NCBI GenBank assembly: GCA_001603685.1
Contig: LUZO01000192.1
Coordinates: forward strand, 1-23,883
DNA: 23,883 nt
Direction of reading: 5' to 3'
From: Bacteroidales bacterium Bact_23
GTDB lineage: Bacteria; Bacteroidota; Bacteroidia; Bacteroidales; Lentimicrobiaceae
The position numbers and the translations under genes are program-made. Each line of letters opens with the position of its first letter. The stretch's first letter is position 1. Below the pieces are notes generated by a model that saw only the letters and a program-made list of their open reading frames with translations, was not told the DNA's origin and ran no database searches. Positions 16,669-23,883 of this stretch are shown piece after piece.

Positions 16669-18366
16669 TCACAGATTAACAGCCGTTAGTGTTGTTGCGG
16701 CAAAGTCGCCGGCGTGGTATCGCTGCATCAGCTTGTAACGCTGCAGCTTGCCGCTTGATGTTTTGGGGATTTCATTTGATTTCACCATCACAAGTTCATC
16801 CACGGTAATGCCCAGGTTGGCACGGAGCAGGTTGCGCAGCAGCCTGAATGTTTCAATGGCTTTTTCGCCCGGTGATCCGGCCAGAAAGGCAATCACCCTG
16901 TCGTGTCCCGTTTCCCTGCTGCTGGTACCACCGAAACAAACCTTACCATAACTGATTCCTTCTATCTCACAGGCCATGATTTCCAGGTCGTTGGCAAAAT
17001 AGTTGCGCCCGTTTTTGAAGATGATATCCTTATGGCGGCCACTGATATACAGATTTCCGCGGTAGAAAAAGCCGATATCGCCCGTACGCAGCCAGTCGCC
17101 GTGGAATGCCGCTTTCGTAGCTTCCGGATTGCGGTAATAGCCTTTCGTAACGCCTTCTCCTCGCAGCTGGATATGACCGGCCCGCCCCTCTCCCACCGGA
17201 TTGTCATTTACATCTACAATGCGTATCTCCGTATCATTCAGTGCAATGCCAACCCCGGAGAGCAGCCTTGCCTCAGGCGAACCGCCGGGTACCTCTTCAG
17301 CAATGCCATCGAAATCGAGCTTTGCGGCATCGAAGGCGGTAACCACCGTTGGCTGCATCAGCGGGGTAAATGAAATGGCCAGCGTAGCTTCCGCCATGCC
17401 ATAAACCGGCATCATGGCTTCGGGTTTAAACCCGAACGGCTGCAGCCGCTCCACAAATTCGTTCATAATGGGCACCGAAATCGGCTCTGCCCCGTTCAGC
17501 ATCGCTTTCATGGGTGCAAAATTCCATTCCGGAAAGCTCTTTTTGCGGCTCAGGTACCGCAGCACAAGTGCCAGCCCGAAATTGGGGCATCCCGTTACAT
17601 TTACGGCAGCGCCGCTCATCAGGTCGAGCCAGAGACCCGGGTTTTTGATGAAGTCGATGGTTTCGGTATGGAACTGATAGATGGAGCAATACAGGGGAAC
17701 CAGGTGATATCCGATAAGCCCCATATCGTGAAACAGCGGCATCCAGTTTCCGGTGTGGTCGGGAAAATGGAGGTCGAGGCCGATGCGGATGGCATCCATA
17801 TTCACCATCAGATTATGATGGGTTAACACAATCCCTTTCGGATCGCCGGTGCTGCCGGAAGAGAACTGTACAAAAGCGGTATCGCCGGGTTTCAGCTGCG
17901 GCGCCTCAAACCGGTGGCTGCAGTCAAGCTCAGCGGCATATTTTATCTTTTCTTCGGGCAAATCCCCGGTTTCTTTTACCTCTTCGCTGAAAAAGATGTA
18001 CGGTTCGCCAAACTGCCTGAACACGCTCTTCAGCTTTTCCACTGCCGGGTTATAACCTGAGAAGGTAAGGGGCGGCTGAAGCACGGTAGGCACCACTCCT
18101 GCCAGGAAGCAGCCCCACAGCAGGGTAATGGTTTCGCGGTTGTGCCCGGTAGCGATGATGGCATTGTCGCCGGCAGCCATCCCCATCGCCTGAAGTCCTC
18201 CGGCCAGGCGCATGGCTTCATCCAGCAATTCAGCATAGGTCTGCCGGCTGATCCCGCCATTTTCATCCATATAGCCGATGTAAAGCGGCTCAGGAAAGGC
18301 GGCCGCCCGTTTCAACAGATCGGGCAGGGTAAGCGACGGCTGATAGTAGGAACTTATTTCGGGCAT
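16669..18366 (-). CDS. Fatty-acyl-AMP ligase without carrier domain (FAAL 2)
   Basis: A 565-residue AMP-binding enzyme that should form acyl-adenylate and load a carrier protein. Motifs: FSSGSTGDPKG (168-178), WMPLFHDMGLIGYHLVPLY (a strong FAAL signature), NGAEPIS, YGMAEATLAIS, WLRTGDIGF, and Lys540 in TSSGK. No ACP is fused, unlike FAAL 1, so the free ACP (13764-13997) is the natural acceptor. I took the ATG at 18366 (MPEISSYYQPSLTLPDLL) because it begins the family domain and lies 10 bp after the upstream TPR gene. Reading further back would overlap that gene by 89 bp with arginine-rich sequence. The run TPR glycosyltransferase, FAAL 2, sulfotransferase looks like one operon. A related family, acyl-CoA ligase, is less likely. 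Confidence 0.92.
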   Translation of the reverse strand: MPEISSYYQPSLTLPDLLKRAAAFPEPLYIGYMDENGGISRQTYAELLDEAMRLAGGLQAMGMAAGDNAIIATGHNRETITLLWGCFLAGVVPTVLQPPLTFSGYNPAVEKLKSVFRQFGEPYIFFSEEVKETGDLPEEKIKYAAELDCSHRFEAPQLKPGDTAFVQFSSGSTGDPKGIVLTHHNLMVNMDAIRIGLDLHFPDHTGNWMPLFHDMGLIGYHLVPLYCSIYQFHTETIDFIKNPGLWLDLMSGAAVNVTGCPNFGLALVLRYLSRKKSFPEWNFAPMKAMLNGAEPISVPIMNEFVERLQPFGFKPEAMMPVYGMAEATLAISFTPLMQPTVVTAFDAAKLDFDGIAEEVPGGSPEARLLSGVGIALNDTEIRIVDVNDNPVGEGRAGHIQLRGEGVTKGYYRNPEATKAAFHGDWLRTGDIGFFYRGNLYISGRHKDIIFKNGRNYFANDLEIMACEIEGISYGKVCFGGTSSRETGHDRVIAFLAGSPGEKAIETFRLLRNLLRANLGITVDELVMVKSNEIPKTSSGKLQRYKLMQRYHAGDFAATTLTAVNL

Positions 18367-18376
18367 TGGTGCTCTG

Positions 18377-20398
18377 TTAGTGTTGCGGCGGGGTGGAACG
18401 GCGCGCCAGATCGTGGTAATGTTCCGCCTTTTCGATGTCCCCCACTTTCTGGTAGTAATTACCAAGCCGCATATTCAGTTCAAAATTATTGGGATTCAGC
18501 GCAATAGCCTGTTCAAAGTAGCTGAGGGCCTGTTCGGTTTCGCCCCTGCGCATGGCATAGGTGCCCAGGTTAATGTATGGCAAATCAAGCCCTGGCTCCA
18601 GGGTGATGATGTCGTGGTTCAGCGCTATGGCCTTCTCCGTTTCGCCGGCATCATGATATGCACGGGCCAGATTCGACATGGTTTTAATCTCGTAAGGCAG
18701 CAATTCAAGCGCTTTCTCATAATAGCGGGTTGCCTCTTCCGGCTGATTCATAGCCTGATAGGTATATCCAAGATTGTAAAACGCCGCCGCAAACTCCGGA
18801 TTGTGCTCCGTTGCCTTCTCAAAATACTGAATGGCCGAATCAGGCATGTTCAGAATCAGCAGATACGATTCGCCAAGGTTGTTCCAGGCATCGGCGTATG
18901 CGGGATAAACTTTGGTGGCCTGTCTGAAATGCCGGATACAGATTTCCGCATCCTTCATCACCCGGTCGGCAGGCACGCCGGACTTAAGCCGTTCAACCAC
19001 CGATGAACGGAGGTTGGTAGCGTAAATGAAGTTGGCTTTGGCCGAATTCTCCAGATAGGGCATATCGGCCGCAAACAGCGTCAGCTCGTCTTTCCAGTCG
19101 CGGTTGCGGATAATGGTTTTCGCCGTGGCGGGAATGGCAATTGCCACCGATATAAGCAGCACATAAGCCATTGCCTTTTGCGGAACTTCAGGACCGGGTA
19201 ACGCTTTGCCGAATATCCTGAATATGCCGAAAACCAGCGCAATGGCAAATCCGAGCGAAGCGATGTAGAGGAAACGATCGGCTACAATCCCCGTGGGCAT
19301 CGACAGCAGATTGGAAAACGGCGAGATGTTGATCAGATAAAAAAGAATGGCAAAGGAGAGCAGATGCTTTTCGCGGATTTTCCAGATGGCAAATGCAAAA
19401 ATTCCCAGATGAAAGATGAATGATGCCCACACCAGCGGATTTGCCAGTCCGGTTACCGGAATCATGTTGAAACCGTAGTAAAAGCCCAGCGGATGGGGGA
19501 ACACCAGCTTTTTCAGGTAAAACAGCAGCACCATCATAGCAGTTCCGAGGCGTTCGGCAAACGGAGCACCCAAAAGCAAGGGATTTTCGATGTACTGTAC
19601 GGAACGGGTGGTTTCGCCCAGAAAAATCCGGGGTAGCAGGGAGGCCGCAATCAGGGCGAGTATCAGCAGCGCCACCACCGGAATCATCTCACGGAGGTTT
19701 ACATCGGTGAAGAAATAGACCACCAGCGGAATTACCGCCAGAAAGGTGACCACATTGGCTTTAGAAAGAAAACCAAAGGTAAGGAACAGAACACCCCAGA
19801 GGATATTCAGTTTTTTGCCGTTGTCGTAAAACTTCAGGAAAAAATGCAGGGAAAGCAAAGCTCCCAGGAAACTAAGCAGCTCTTCCCTGTTTTTCAGACT
19901 GGCAACCACCTCAGTATGCGATGGATGCGCCATAAAAAGCATGACTATCAGAAAGGGGAAGAACGCATGGTATTTTGACAGCAGGCGCCTGAGCAGAAAA
20001 AACAGAATCACCCCGGTAAGGGCATAAAGCAGAACATTAATAAAATGGCTGATGTGCGGATTTTCGCCGAAAAACTCCCACTCAACGGCAAAGGTCGCCT
20101 TGGTAATCGGGCGGTATCCGTAATTGTGCTGGCCGCCCTCCTCGGCATTCAGGTTGATATAATAGGAGGTGAAAATCTCAGGAATGGCTTTCAGCCCCTC
20201 GCGCGTCAGGGGATTCTTACCCGTAACATACATATCATCAAGCGAATAACCATTGCTTATGGTATTTCCGTAAAGGATAAAAGCATAGGCAACAATCAGC
20301 AGGTAATAAATCAGACTTACCCGCCACTTCGCTGCTGGCTCAGGCTGTTTTACCATGCCGGCTTTTTTATTCCCGTCCTTTTTCTTCTGGGTATTCAT
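18377..20398 (-). CDS. Multi-spanning membrane protein with C-terminal TPRs, TMTC-like (candidate GT-C glycosyltransferase)
   Basis: A 673-residue membrane protein. A basic N-terminus is followed by about ten hydrophobic helices (roughly 28-430) and then five TPR repeats (about 501-668; NNLGESYLLILNMPDSAIQY and related units). In the first loop lie NGYSLDDMYV (Asp54-Asp55) and YGYRP (95-97), the places where TMTC and related GT-C enzymes keep an acidic pair and YRP. HPSHTEVVASLKNREELLS and LSKANVVTFLAVIPL also look like TMTC proteins, which in animals are O-mannosyltransferases using a lipid-phosphate sugar. So a transferase acting on the outer face with a polyprenyl-phosphate sugar is likely, and the GT2 at 8559-9476 could make it; this link is inference. 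It begins the operon with FAAL 2 and the sulfotransferase. Confidence 0.8.
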   Translation of the reverse strand: MNTQKKKDGNKKAGMVKQPEPAAKWRVSLIYYLLIVAYAFILYGNTISNGYSLDDMYVTGKNPLTREGLKAIPEIFTSYYINLNAEEGGQHNYGYRPITKATFAVEWEFFGENPHISHFINVLLYALTGVILFFLLRRLLSKYHAFFPFLIVMLFMAHPSHTEVVASLKNREELLSFLGALLSLHFFLKFYDNGKKLNILWGVLFLTFGFLSKANVVTFLAVIPLVVYFFTDVNLREMIPVVALLILALIAASLLPRIFLGETTRSVQYIENPLLLGAPFAERLGTAMMVLLFYLKKLVFPHPLGFYYGFNMIPVTGLANPLVWASFIFHLGIFAFAIWKIREKHLLSFAILFYLINISPFSNLLSMPTGIVADRFLYIASLGFAIALVFGIFRIFGKALPGPEVPQKAMAYVLLISVAIAIPATAKTIIRNRDWKDELTLFAADMPYLENSAKANFIYATNLRSSVVERLKSGVPADRVMKDAEICIRHFRQATKVYPAYADAWNNLGESYLLILNMPDSAIQYFEKATEHNPEFAAAFYNLGYTYQAMNQPEEATRYYEKALELLPYEIKTMSNLARAYHDAGETEKAIALNHDIITLEPGLDLPYINLGTYAMRRGETEQALSYFEQAIALNPNNFELNMRLGNYYQKVGDIEKAEHYHDLARRSTPPQH

Positions 20399-20464
20399 AA
20401 ATCATTGATTCCGTGAATGGCCGGATAAGTTTCCTGCCGCCCTCACCTTCCCGTTTTGCAGCCG

Positions 20465-20472
20465 CAAAGTAA
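20465..20472 (-). promoter_or_regulatory. Possible -7 box for the TPR-FAAL 2-sulfotransferase operon
   Basis: On the minus strand this reads TTACTTTG followed by CGGC: one mismatch to TAnnTTTG, with the CGGC extension. It lies about 67 bp before the start codon at 20398. Confidence 0.4.
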
Positions 20473-20505
20473 CATAAAAAACCGATTGAAGCGGAAGCGA
20501 GGCGG

Positions 20506-20584
20506 TATGAAGTATGAAGTATGAAGTAAAAGAAGAAAGTAAAAAGTGATCTGCCGCGGCGGAGTAAAAAGTATGAAGTATGAA
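20506..20584. repeat. Second heptamer repeat around a CCGCGG near-palindrome
   Basis: TATGAAG occurs three times in tandem (20506-20526), followed by AAAGAAG/AAAAAGT-type units. TCTGCCGCGGCGGA (20550-20563) has one change from the perfect palindrome at 9589-9602. GTATGAA then occurs twice (20571-20584). It is the same design as the array at 9571-9681 in the other orientation, and again intergenic, between the divergent TPR and MBOAT genes. Confidence 0.8.
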
Positions 20585-20624
20585 TAAGCCGTTATGTGCT
20601 GCACCTGCCGGGGAATGCAAATTG

Positions 20625-20656
20625 TTGATTTGATGTTCCCTTTTTAGCTACTTTTG
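20625..20656 (+). promoter_or_regulatory. Promoter of the MBOAT-SGNH operon
   Basis: TACTTTTG at 20649-20656 is a full match to TAnnTTTG, followed by CGCA. TTG at 20625-20627 has its centre 26 bp upstream, the right place for a -33 element. The expected transcription start is near 20663, about 15 nt before the ATG at 20678. This also argues against the TTG start at 20654, which falls inside the -7 box. Confidence 0.65.
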
Positions 20657-20677
20657 CGCACCCAATTGTGTAAGCCC

Positions 20678-22129
20678 ATGTTGTTCAATTCCATAGGGTA
20701 CCTTTTCTTTTTACCGCTCTCGGTTGCAGCATATTATGCATTGCCTCCGAAGTGGCGATGGGTACTGCTGCTGGCTGCCAGCTATCTGTTTTATGGAATG
20801 TGGAAGGCTGAATATCTGCTGTTGCTGATGATCTCCACGGCAGCATCGTATTTTGCCGCCATCGGCATGGAGAAACAACCCACGAAAGCACGGAAAAAAC
20901 CCTATCTGTGGACGGCATTGCTGGTAAACCTCGGAATGCTGTTTGTTTTCAAATATCTCGGCTTTTTCTCGGAAATAATTGCCGGAGTTGCTGAGCTGAC
21001 GGGCGCTTCCGGAAAACTGCCCGTCTGGAACATCCTACTCCCCGTCGGGATTTCATTCTACACTTTTCAGACCCTCGGCTATGTGATTGATGTTTATCGT
21101 GGAGTTGCCAAAGCGGAGCGACATGCGGGAATTTACGCCTTGTATGTTTCGTTTTTTCCACAGCTTGTTGCCGGCCCCATCGAACGGGCGCGCAATCTGA
21201 TGCCTCAGTTCAGGGAGAAACACGATTTCAATCCGGCGATGTTTACCTCGGGGCTGCGGCTGATCCTGTGGGGGATGTTCAAAAAAATGGTAATTGCCGA
21301 CCGCCTTGCCATGCTGGTGCAGCCGGTATTTTCACAACCCGATTACTTTCACGGCATTCAGATAGCCATCACCCTGCCTTTACTGATAATTCAGGTGTAT
21401 GCCGATTTTTCGGGATATACCGATATTGCCATCGGCTCGGCCCGGCTGATGGGTTTCAGGCTGAGCAGGAACTTCGACCGCCCCTTTTCCGCGCGGTCAA
21501 TCGCTGAGTTCTGGTCAAGGTGGCACATCACCCTCACCACCTGGCTCAGAGATTATGTCTATTTTTCGCTGCCCGGCAAATATCGTGGTAAAACTGCCGC
21601 CTGGCGTCTTAACCTGAACCTCATCATTACTTTTACCCTGGTAGGTTTCTGGCACGGCGCCCACTGGAACTTCCTGTTTTTCGGACTGCTGCACGGTCTG
21701 TTCATGACCTTCGCAAACATCAGCAAGCCGGCAATGGAGCGATTCAACCGGCTGAGCGGGCTCGCATCTGCACCGCGGCTTAACCACGCAATCAATGTAA
21801 TGGCCACATTTATGCTGGTAAGCGCAACCGGTTTCTTTTTCGGGCAGCACAGCTTTCAGTCAACACTGACCCTTATCCGGAATATTGCCGATTTTCATGA
21901 TTCCGGCATAAAACTGATGATGATGCTCCAAAACAACGACTTCATCATAGGGGTTCTCCTCATCGTGTTTATGCTGTGGTTCGAATACCTTGTCAAAGTC
22001 CGGAATTTCAGCAGGGCATTTATGAACAAGCCATTGATCGTCAGATATTCAGCATATCTGACCATGTTGTTTTTCCTGCTGATATTCGGCATATTCTCGC
22101 AGCAGGAGTTCTTTTATTTTCAGTTTTAG
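20678..22129 (+). CDS. MBOAT-family membrane O-acyltransferase (AlgI/PatA/DltB-like)
   Basis: A 483-residue membrane protein with about ten hydrophobic helices, of the AlgI type that moves acyl groups across the membrane onto polysaccharide, peptidoglycan or another outer acceptor. Family marks: FYTFQTLGYVIDVYRG, FFPQLVAGPIERARNLMPQF, IAEFWSRWHITLTTWLRDY, FWHGAHWNF (His326) and FFGLLHG (His339, the conserved catalytic histidine). It begins MLFNSIGYLFFLPL, the usual AlgI N-terminus, so the ATG at 20678 is right. The next gene starts 2 bp after its stop and is an SGNH-like protein, matching the two-part AlgI/AlgJ and PatA/PatB layout. In this window it may acylate the sugar or lipid made by the neighbours, or serve an unrelated envelope polymer. 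It has its own well-formed promoter. Confidence 0.94.
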   Translation: MLFNSIGYLFFLPLSVAAYYALPPKWRWVLLLAASYLFYGMWKAEYLLLLMISTAASYFAAIGMEKQPTKARKKPYLWTALLVNLGMLFVFKYLGFFSEIIAGVAELTGASGKLPVWNILLPVGISFYTFQTLGYVIDVYRGVAKAERHAGIYALYVSFFPQLVAGPIERARNLMPQFREKHDFNPAMFTSGLRLILWGMFKKMVIADRLAMLVQPVFSQPDYFHGIQIAITLPLLIIQVYADFSGYTDIAIGSARLMGFRLSRNFDRPFSARSIAEFWSRWHITLTTWLRDYVYFSLPGKYRGKTAAWRLNLNLIITFTLVGFWHGAHWNFLFFGLLHGLFMTFANISKPAMERFNRLSGLASAPRLNHAINVMATFMLVSATGFFFGQHSFQSTLTLIRNIADFHDSGIKLMMMLQNNDFIIGVLLIVFMLWFEYLVKVRNFSRAFMNKPLIVRYSAYLTMLFFLLIFGIFSQQEFFYFQF

Positions 22130-22131
22130 CC

Positions 22132-23094
22132 ATGAACGGACGAAAAAGATTTCTCAGAAATGCACTGCTGTTTTTGCTGCTGGTCTTTGCCATCAATATG
22201 GCTCTGAATTCGGTTTACGATAAATGGATGATCTACCACCGGCTGAACCGGAATCAGGACAGGCAATTCATGGAATACAGCGACAGCCTCGTATTTTTGA
22301 TGATGGGTAACTCGCATAATATGCTCAACCCGGCCATCATCGGCAACAGCTTCAGCTACATTTCGCCCGCCGAAGTCTATGCGCAAACCTATTATAAGCT
22401 CAGATACATCCTTGAAAATACCGGAAAAAGGCCGCAGTATATTGTGCTCTCCGTTGATCCCGCCAATTTCAGCCCGAAGGCAGAGAATACACTGAAGTTC
22501 GACGGCTACTGGCGCAAATATGTGGATTATCAGGAACTGGCTAGGATAACCGGAGATTATAATTATTACACAAAATGGTTTTCGGGGAATTATTGCGCTT
22601 ATGTGGGGAACTACAAATTCATTTTCAGGTCAATCACCCTGATTAACGCGGATTTCAGTGTGGTGAAAAACGGCTACCGGCCTCCGCGCAGCTTCCGCAA
22701 CTTTGCCGAGGAGCCCAACCGCGATGCGCTCGGGCTCGAAAGGGCCACCTCTTACCTTGCAGGCTACGGCAACTCTCCCGATCTGCAGCCGGCCATGTAT
22801 TTCAGCAAAATACTCACACTTTGCCGCGAATACAACATCAGGCCCATATTGGTGAGAATGCCTCTGACCAACGAATACCTCGAATATGCCCATCAACTGG
22901 TTGATCTGGAGAGCCTTGACCGGCAGATAGAAAAAATCGCCGGCGATGTTACCGGCGATTATCTGTTATTCGATTTCAGAACCGAACTGAGCGGAAGACC
23001 TGAGTTTTTCTTCAATGCCGATCATCCGAATCCCCAGGGTGCGGACATTATCAGTGAAAAATTCAAAAAGCTCGTGTCAGAGCAGTTACGCTAA
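22132..23094 (+). CDS. SGNH-like membrane-anchored partner of the MBOAT acyltransferase
   Basis: A 320-residue protein with one N-terminal membrane helix (about 8-27) and an outward domain. Two SGNH-hydrolase blocks are visible: MGNSHNMLNP with Ser61 (block I) and NADHPNPQG with Asp297 and His298 (block V). The sequence between is not close to a family I can name. In AlgJ/AlgX, DltD and PatB systems a protein like this receives or transfers the acyl group brought by the MBOAT, and the 2-bp spacing after the MBOAT gene supports the same job here. I used the ATG at 22132; an earlier in-frame start at 21976 lies deep in the MBOAT gene. No terminator that I trust follows before the convergent DUF2147 gene 35 bp on. 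Confidence 0.8.
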   Translation: MNGRKRFLRNALLFLLLVFAINMALNSVYDKWMIYHRLNRNQDRQFMEYSDSLVFLMMGNSHNMLNPAIIGNSFSYISPAEVYAQTYYKLRYILENTGKRPQYIVLSVDPANFSPKAENTLKFDGYWRKYVDYQELARITGDYNYYTKWFSGNYCAYVGNYKFIFRSITLINADFSVVKNGYRPPRSFRNFAEEPNRDALGLERATSYLAGYGNSPDLQPAMYFSKILTLCREYNIRPILVRMPLTNEYLEYAHQLVDLESLDRQIEKIAGDVTGDYLLFDFRTELSGRPEFFFNADHPNPQGADIISEKFKKLVSEQLR

Positions 23095-23129
23095 TAGAGA
23101 ACTCTCTTTTCTGTTTCCGGGCTTTCAGC

Positions 23130-23846
23130 TTATTTCTTCCCGGGAATACCGTCGGTTCTTGTCCAGGTAAGGGTTTTGCTGATGAGAGCGGCAGTTGTTC
23201 CGGTGATTTCCAGGGTTTTGCCATTGTTGAGCACTTTGGCTGTACAGTTGAAGCTGCGGCCGGTTTGCGGCTGATATACCCTCCCCCCTTCATAGATGTT
23301 TTTAGCAGCATTGTATTTCAGGTTAAACACCATCTGAGTGCCAACCATCGGATTGTTTCTCTTCGATTTATCCGGATTGTTAACATCCTTTATCGGCTTA
23401 CCCGATTTGTCGGTTGGCTGCCTCAGCCATACAATGGTTCCGTTGTAATTGTCGCCCTCTTTGGTAAACTGAACAATGGTTCCTTTCTGGGCCGTAAGCC
23501 AGTAACCGGTTATGTCCTTGGGAGTGGTAACCGGTTGGTTTCCGCTCTGAGGAGGCTTTACGGGAGTAATGGGCTTCTGTTCAGATTTTCCGCTTGCCTG
23601 CTGTTTGGTCGGTTGCTTATCGGGGTAAACGGGCTTTTTTACCGGCTCTTTCTGAGTTCCCGGCTTAGGTGCAGCCTCTTTTCCGGATTCAGTAGCTGCC
23701 TTTTCGCTTGCCGGTTGTGCAGGTTTGGCTACAACCGCAGGCTTGGCTGTTTCATTTTTGGGAGCCGGTTTTTTAACCGGTTGTACCTGGCCGAATACTG
23801 ACGAAGCAGCGAAAAGAAATGCGATTGCAAAAACATTAATTCTCAT
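23130..23846 (-). CDS. Secreted DUF2147 protein with a Pro/Lys-rich linker
   Basis: A 238-residue exported protein of unknown function. A signal peptide (MRINVFAIAFLFAASSVFGQ) is followed by about 90 residues of low-complexity Lys/Pro/Ala/Gln sequence (repeated KPA, KPV and KPAQ-like units), likely a flexible tether. The C-terminal 120 residues are DUF2147: ITGYWLTAQKGTIVQF, GTIVWLRQP, NPMVGTQMVFNLKY, EGGRVYQPQTGRSF, KTLTWTR. The family is common in Proteobacteria and Bacteroidota and is predicted to be a small beta-barrel. The ATG at 23846 was chosen because the signal peptide begins there; an upstream in-frame start at 23879 adds 11 residues. It converges with the SGNH gene and is probably unrelated to the cluster. 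Confidence 0.9.
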   Translation of the reverse strand: MRINVFAIAFLFAASSVFGQVQPVKKPAPKNETAKPAVVAKPAQPASEKAATESGKEAAPKPGTQKEPVKKPVYPDKQPTKQQASGKSEQKPITPVKPPQSGNQPVTTPKDITGYWLTAQKGTIVQFTKEGDNYNGTIVWLRQPTDKSGKPIKDVNNPDKSKRNNPMVGTQMVFNLKYNAAKNIYEGGRVYQPQTGRSFNCTAKVLNNGKTLEITGTTAALISKTLTWTRTDGIPGKK

Positions 23847-23876
23847 AGCAAATAAAATTTGGTTAGATAAAAGATG

Positions 23877-23883
23877 CAAAATT
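23877..23883 (-). promoter_or_regulatory. Possible -7 box of the DUF2147 gene, cut by the window end
   Basis: On the minus strand the last seven bases read AATTTTG, which fits nnnTTTG of a TAnnTTTG box whose first base would lie outside the window. It is about 31 bp before the ATG. It cannot be confirmed from here. Confidence 0.25.

Noticed and set aside
18367..18465. Longer N-terminus for FAAL 2
   Set aside because: It overlaps the TPR gene by 89 bp, and the added sequence is Arg/Thr-rich with no family similarity.
21976..22131. Earlier start for the SGNH-like protein
   Set aside because: It lies inside the MBOAT gene in another frame; the ATG at 22132 leads straight into a membrane anchor.
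23096..23112. Possible terminator AGAGAACTCTCTTTT
   Set aside because: Only a 4-bp stem with a 4-nt loop; too weak to call.

Overview
The window looks like a chromosomal piece of a Bacteroidota genome, probably order Bacteroidales or Marinilabiliales (the rank below phylum is inference). The signs are a SusC/SusD outer-membrane pair, a DUF2147 protein, almost no Shine-Dalgarno sequences, and promoters of the Bacteroidota -7 type (TAnnTTTG). I see no rRNA, tRNA, CRISPR array, transposase or integrase.

Layout. (1) 1-5291: a promoter, a SusC-like TonB-dependent transporter, a SusD-like lipoprotein and a strong intrinsic terminator. (2) 5384-7805: a second terminator-like hairpin, then a two-domain protein, NagB-like sugar-phosphate isomerase/deaminase plus PIG-L/LmbE-like deacetylase, with a substitution at a position that is catalytic in E. 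coli NagB. (3) 7812-11560, minus strand: KAS III, an SDR ketoreductase, a polyprenyl-phosphate glycosyltransferase (GT2) and a GNAT acyltransferase. A 220-bp gap full of heptanucleotide repeats lies between the SDR and the GT2. (4) 11708-18366, genes on alternating strands: a fatty-acyl-AMP ligase (FAAL) fused to an ACP, a free ACP, a B12-binding radical SAM enzyme, a PAPS-type sulfotransferase and a second FAAL. (5) 18377-20398: a TMTC-like membrane glycosyltransferase candidate with C-terminal TPRs, in line with FAAL 2 and the sulfotransferase. (6) 20678-23094: an MBOAT O-acyltransferase and an SGNH-like partner. (7) 23130-23846: a secreted DUF2147 protein.

The notable part is 7812-23094. 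It combines acyl activation (two FAALs), acyl carriers (one fused, one free), a condensing enzyme, a ketoreductase, a radical SAM enzyme that could alkylate or rearrange an unactivated carbon, a sulfotransferase, a lipid-linked sugar donor synthase with a possible GT-C user of that donor, and two acyltransfer modules (GNAT and MBOAT/SGNH). The simplest joint reading is a pathway that builds an unusual acyl chain and places it, with sugar and sulfate, on a lipid or surface glycan. I do not recognise the product. A more modest alternative is synthesis of a short hydroxyacyl group for N-acylation of an amino sugar in a surface polysaccharide. Several of the genes, despite their strand changes, have the same -7 element, often extended as TTTGCGGC, so they may be transcribed by the same (possibly housekeeping) sigma factor.

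Two intergenic regions (9480-9681 and 20506-20584) carry a dispersed repeat made of 7-bp units around a CCGCGG-centred palindrome.
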